Assembly (NCBI GenBank): GCA_964402995.1
Contig: CAYOEA010000009.1
Location: 1 to 64,000, forward strand
DNA length: 64,000 bases
Direction: 5' to 3'
DNA from: GCA-2686295 sp964402995
GTDB lineage: Archaea; Nanobdellota; Nanobdellia; Woesearchaeales; GCA-2686295
The notes beneath the pieces were generated by a model. It was not told the origin of the DNA. It ran no database searches and was given only the letters and a program-made list of their open reading frames with translations. Below are positions 62,220 through 64,000 of the stretch, piece after piece. Position 1 is the stretch's first letter. Every line of letters starts with the position of its first letter. The translations under genes were made by a program, and so were the position numbers.

Positions 62220-62302
62220 AAACGCGTTTTAGTTTTTAAGGTACAAAAATAATTATTATTATTTTTGAATACCTAAAACTAGCTTGCTAGTTTTACAATA
62301 TA
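62215..62302. repeat. Three consecutive hairpins after top6A
   Basis: CCTTAAAAAC/GTTTTTAAGG (62215-62242, starting inside the last codons of top6A), then GGTA-CAAAAATAAT/ATTATTTTTG-AA-TACC, then TAAAACTAG/CTAGTTTTA (62274-62295). The first may terminate transcription; the middle motif GTTTTTAAGGTACAAAAAT resembles the junction of the double-hairpin elements elsewhere in the window. Confidence 0.5.
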
Positions 62303-62460
62303 AAAAGAAATAATTTAATTTTTTATCATACTTTTTCTTTAAATTCTTTTTTAAGAATTATTTGTAGAAAACTAAATCAACTTTAAAATAATTACTTCAA
62401 AGTTAGTTTCCATAAAAAATCTAACAATCTTTTTAAATCTGAACTTCAAATATTTATTCT

Positions 62461-63129
62461 ATGCTTAAATCAGACCTTCATCTTCATGCTGGAGAAGATA
62501 AAACTCACATTTTAAATTATAGTGCTAAAGAATTAATTGATAAAACTAAATCTCTTGGTTTTGAAGTCTTAGCATTTACTTTTCACCAGCAAGTTTTCTT
62601 CACTAAAGAAATTCAAGATTATGCAAAGAAAAAAAACATTCTTCTAATTAGTGGTTGCGAAGCTAAAATTGAAACAAAAGAAGTTCTTCTCTACAATGTT
62701 ACTCAAAAAGATGTTGATTCTATAAAGACTTTTAAGGACTTGACTAACTTAAAAAAAAAAAAAGATATTTTAGTTATAGCACCTCATCCTTTTTTTCCAG
62801 GAGGAAAATGTCTTGGTAAAATGTTAATCAAAAACATAAAATTATTTGATGCTATAGAATATTGTCACATGTATCTTCCATTCATTAATTTTAACAAAAA
62901 AGCAGTGAAAATCGCAAAAAAATACAATTTGCCTTTAATTGGAACTTCCGATGCACATAATTTATGGCAACTAGATTTTACTTTCACTCTTGTTGATTCA
63001 AAAAAAGACACAAAAGCATTCTTTAAAGCAATTAAAGAAAATAAGCTTAAATTAGTCACTAGACCTTTTCTTTTAACAAGATTAATTCATAGATTTATAC
63101 GCAGGATTCTTAGATCTGAAGAAAGATAA
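62461..63129 (+). CDS. PHP-domain phosphoesterase
   Basis: A 222-residue PHP protein: SDLHLHA (first metal motif), ISGCEAKIET, APHPFFPGG, IEYCHMY and GTSDAHNLWQL (final Asp-x-His), a full set of PHP metal ligands. Related proteins are histidinol phosphatases, tRNA or RNA phosphoesterases, or nucleases; the substrate is unknown. Leaderless: TATA TTTTTAAATC about 27 bases before the ATG. Confidence 0.8.
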   Translation: MLKSDLHLHAGEDKTHILNYSAKELIDKTKSLGFEVLAFTFHQQVFFTKEIQDYAKKKNILLISGCEAKIETKEVLLYNVTQKDVDSIKTFKDLTNLKKKKDILVIAPHPFFPGGKCLGKMLIKNIKLFDAIEYCHMYLPFINFNKKAVKIAKKYNLPLIGTSDAHNLWQLDFTFTLVDSKKDTKAFFKAIKENKLKLVTRPFLLTRLIHRFIRRILRSEER

Positions 63130-63162
63130 ATTTTATATACTATAATCACATAATTTTATTCT

Positions 63163-63759
63163 ATGAAGAATGCTGAAAGAATTCGTGATGATAGAGATAT
63201 ACTTACTGCAAAGTGGGAGATAGAGTTTGAAGATGTACATCATTTTAAAAATATGTACAAAATGGCTCACGAATTTCTAGATGAACAAGAGTGGGTTGAT
63301 CCTCATGATGGATCTGATAAATGGGAAACTTATTATTATGAAAATATACTTCCTAATGGATTAAAAGAATTTAGAATTTGGTGGAGAGTTGTTCATATTC
63401 CTAGAGACAATCCTTTTATTAGATATTTTATGAAAGTTGACTATTTAGGTTTAGTATTTGAAAAAACTAGCACAGTAAAAGACGGAGTAAAATTTAGCAC
63501 TTGGAAAGGTAATCCTATAATTAAATGCGAATCATACTTACAATTAGATTATCAAGATTTATTTAAAAAAAATAAACTTCTTTCACCATTCCAACATTTC
63601 TTTTTTAATAGACTTTACAAAAACATCTACGAACAACACAAAAAAGAACTTCATAGACGTACATATCAATTTAACCGTGCATTAAAACAATATATGGGTT
63701 TAAAAACACCTGTTGATGAAATGAAACCTTACAGAAATATCAAAGGTACACCAGTATAA
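63163..63759 (+). CDS. Unknown protein, 198 residues, Trp/Tyr-rich
   Basis: A soluble alpha/beta protein with many aromatic residues (WWRVVHIP, FIRYFMKVDYLG) and a helical, basic C terminus. The sheet-then-helix pattern with a long hydrophobic core resembles START-like or polyketide-cyclase-like folds, but this is only a guess. TATA TTTTATATAC (about 63131-63140) gives a near-leaderless ATG. Confidence 0.55.
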   Translation: MKNAERIRDDRDILTAKWEIEFEDVHHFKNMYKMAHEFLDEQEWVDPHDGSDKWETYYYENILPNGLKEFRIWWRVVHIPRDNPFIRYFMKVDYLGLVFEKTSTVKDGVKFSTWKGNPIIKCESYLQLDYQDLFKKNKLLSPFQHFFFNRLYKNIYEQHKKELHRRTYQFNRALKQYMGLKTPVDEMKPYRNIKGTPV

Positions 63760-63791
63760 ATTTATAAACCTAATTTCTTTTTTAATTTATC

Positions 63792-64000
63792 ATGGATAAT
63801 CTTATCAGTAAATTAAAAGCAACGATTAATGCTAATAGCGACAAGAAAAATATTCCTTTCTTTTCTAAAAAAGGCTTTAACGGTATCGAAATAAATGATG
63901 AATCATTCACTCAAATAAATTCTAAAAAATCAAATAAGACTTTTTGTTTCATTGATGGTGGCAATGCAGAACTAATCATCGCAAATAATCTATCTTTACA
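63792..64000 (+). CDS. NurA-like nuclease, N-terminal part (runs off the window)
   Basis: An open frame from ATG 63792 to the window end, 69 codons. After a charged N terminus comes KTFCFIDGGNAELIIANNL, resembling the first NurA motif (a strand followed by ID-G), which holds a metal-binding Asp. NurA is the 5' resection nuclease partner of HerA (52448-53773). Only the beginning is visible, so this is tentative. Confidence 0.5.
   Translation, partial: MDNLISKLKATINANSDKKNIPFFSKKGFNGIEINDESFTQINSKKSNKTFCFIDGGNAELIIANNLSL

Overview
The window reads as a piece of an AT-rich archaeal chromosome, most likely from the DPANN group (Woesearchaeota/Pacearchaeota-like). Archaeal markers are DnaG-type primase, topoisomerase VI A and B, a CDC48 AAA ATPase, GatD/GatE, TruD, Rio1 and a Dim2-like KH protein, a PINc-ATPase-KH protein, HerA, CDP-archaeol synthase, TATA-box promoters with many leaderless starts, and intron-containing tRNA genes. 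Bacterial-looking genes are mixed in (zinc-lid adenylate kinase, RNase HIII, ferritin, PPDK, S-adenosylhomocysteinase). The phylum assignment is inference from gene content. I see no integrase, transposase, phage gene or CRISPR array.

Layout. 0.3-6.2 kb: an anchored SGNH hydrolase, a TIM-barrel isomerase-like protein, a methyltransferase, a Cys-rich membrane protein, a ParA-like protein that has lost its ATPase motifs, and a coupled PIG-L deacetylase/GT4 glycosyltransferase pair. 6.2-12.6 kb, minus strand: tandem-domain dCTP deaminase, SMC, and RNase HIII and RNase HII side by side. 12.7-18.2 kb: a lipoprotein, an AbrB-PhoU regulator, a large unknown, S-adenosylhomocysteinase and an Lrp/AsnC regulator with palindromes between the last two. 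18.3-20.9 kb: initiator tRNA-Met, the PINc-ATPase, and an unusual tRNA-Ser(GCU) locus with an intron and partial copies of its own ends. 20.9-29.6 kb: dUTPase, nitroreductase, XPD-type helicase, a small palindrome-controlled protein followed by a striking hairpin, adenylate kinase, TruD and an 828-residue protein with internal repeats.

At 29.66-29.89 kb lies a tRNA-Arg(CCU) gene that makes a perfect cloverleaf only after removal of three introns (D loop, anticodon loop, T loop). 30-33.3 kb encodes phospholipid synthesis: a flippase/LPG-synthase-like membrane protein, CDP-archaeol synthase, archaetidylserine synthase and archaetidylserine decarboxylase, with a ferritin gene in between. 33.4-37.6 kb: DUF1015 and PPDK. 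37.8-39.8 kb is an accessory patch: three paralogous one-TM proteins with near-identical anchors but unrelated six-cysteine tails, apparently copied outward from the 3' end of xthA. 40.7-47.7 kb: GatD with a short GatE that lacks the AspRS-like insert, and CDC48 with an extra insertion. 48-55.4 kb: trpB and trpS behind a 19-bp direct repeat, an MFS transporter, HerA, and a PPIase fused to a VKOR-type thioredoxin domain. 55.5-55.7 kb is a GC-rich candidate structured RNA. 55.9-62.2 kb is the conserved archaeal run dnaG, rio1, KH/dim2, top6B, top6A. The window ends with a PHP protein, an unknown and the start of a NurA-like gene.

Two themes cut across the window. First, extracytoplasmic disulfide biology: several small Cys-rich membrane proteins plus a foldase with a redox domain. 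Second, small structured repeats: three dispersed double-hairpin elements (20.7, 34.9 and 40.7 kb) share a bulged-hairpin architecture with compensatory base changes, like bacterial REP/BIME elements.
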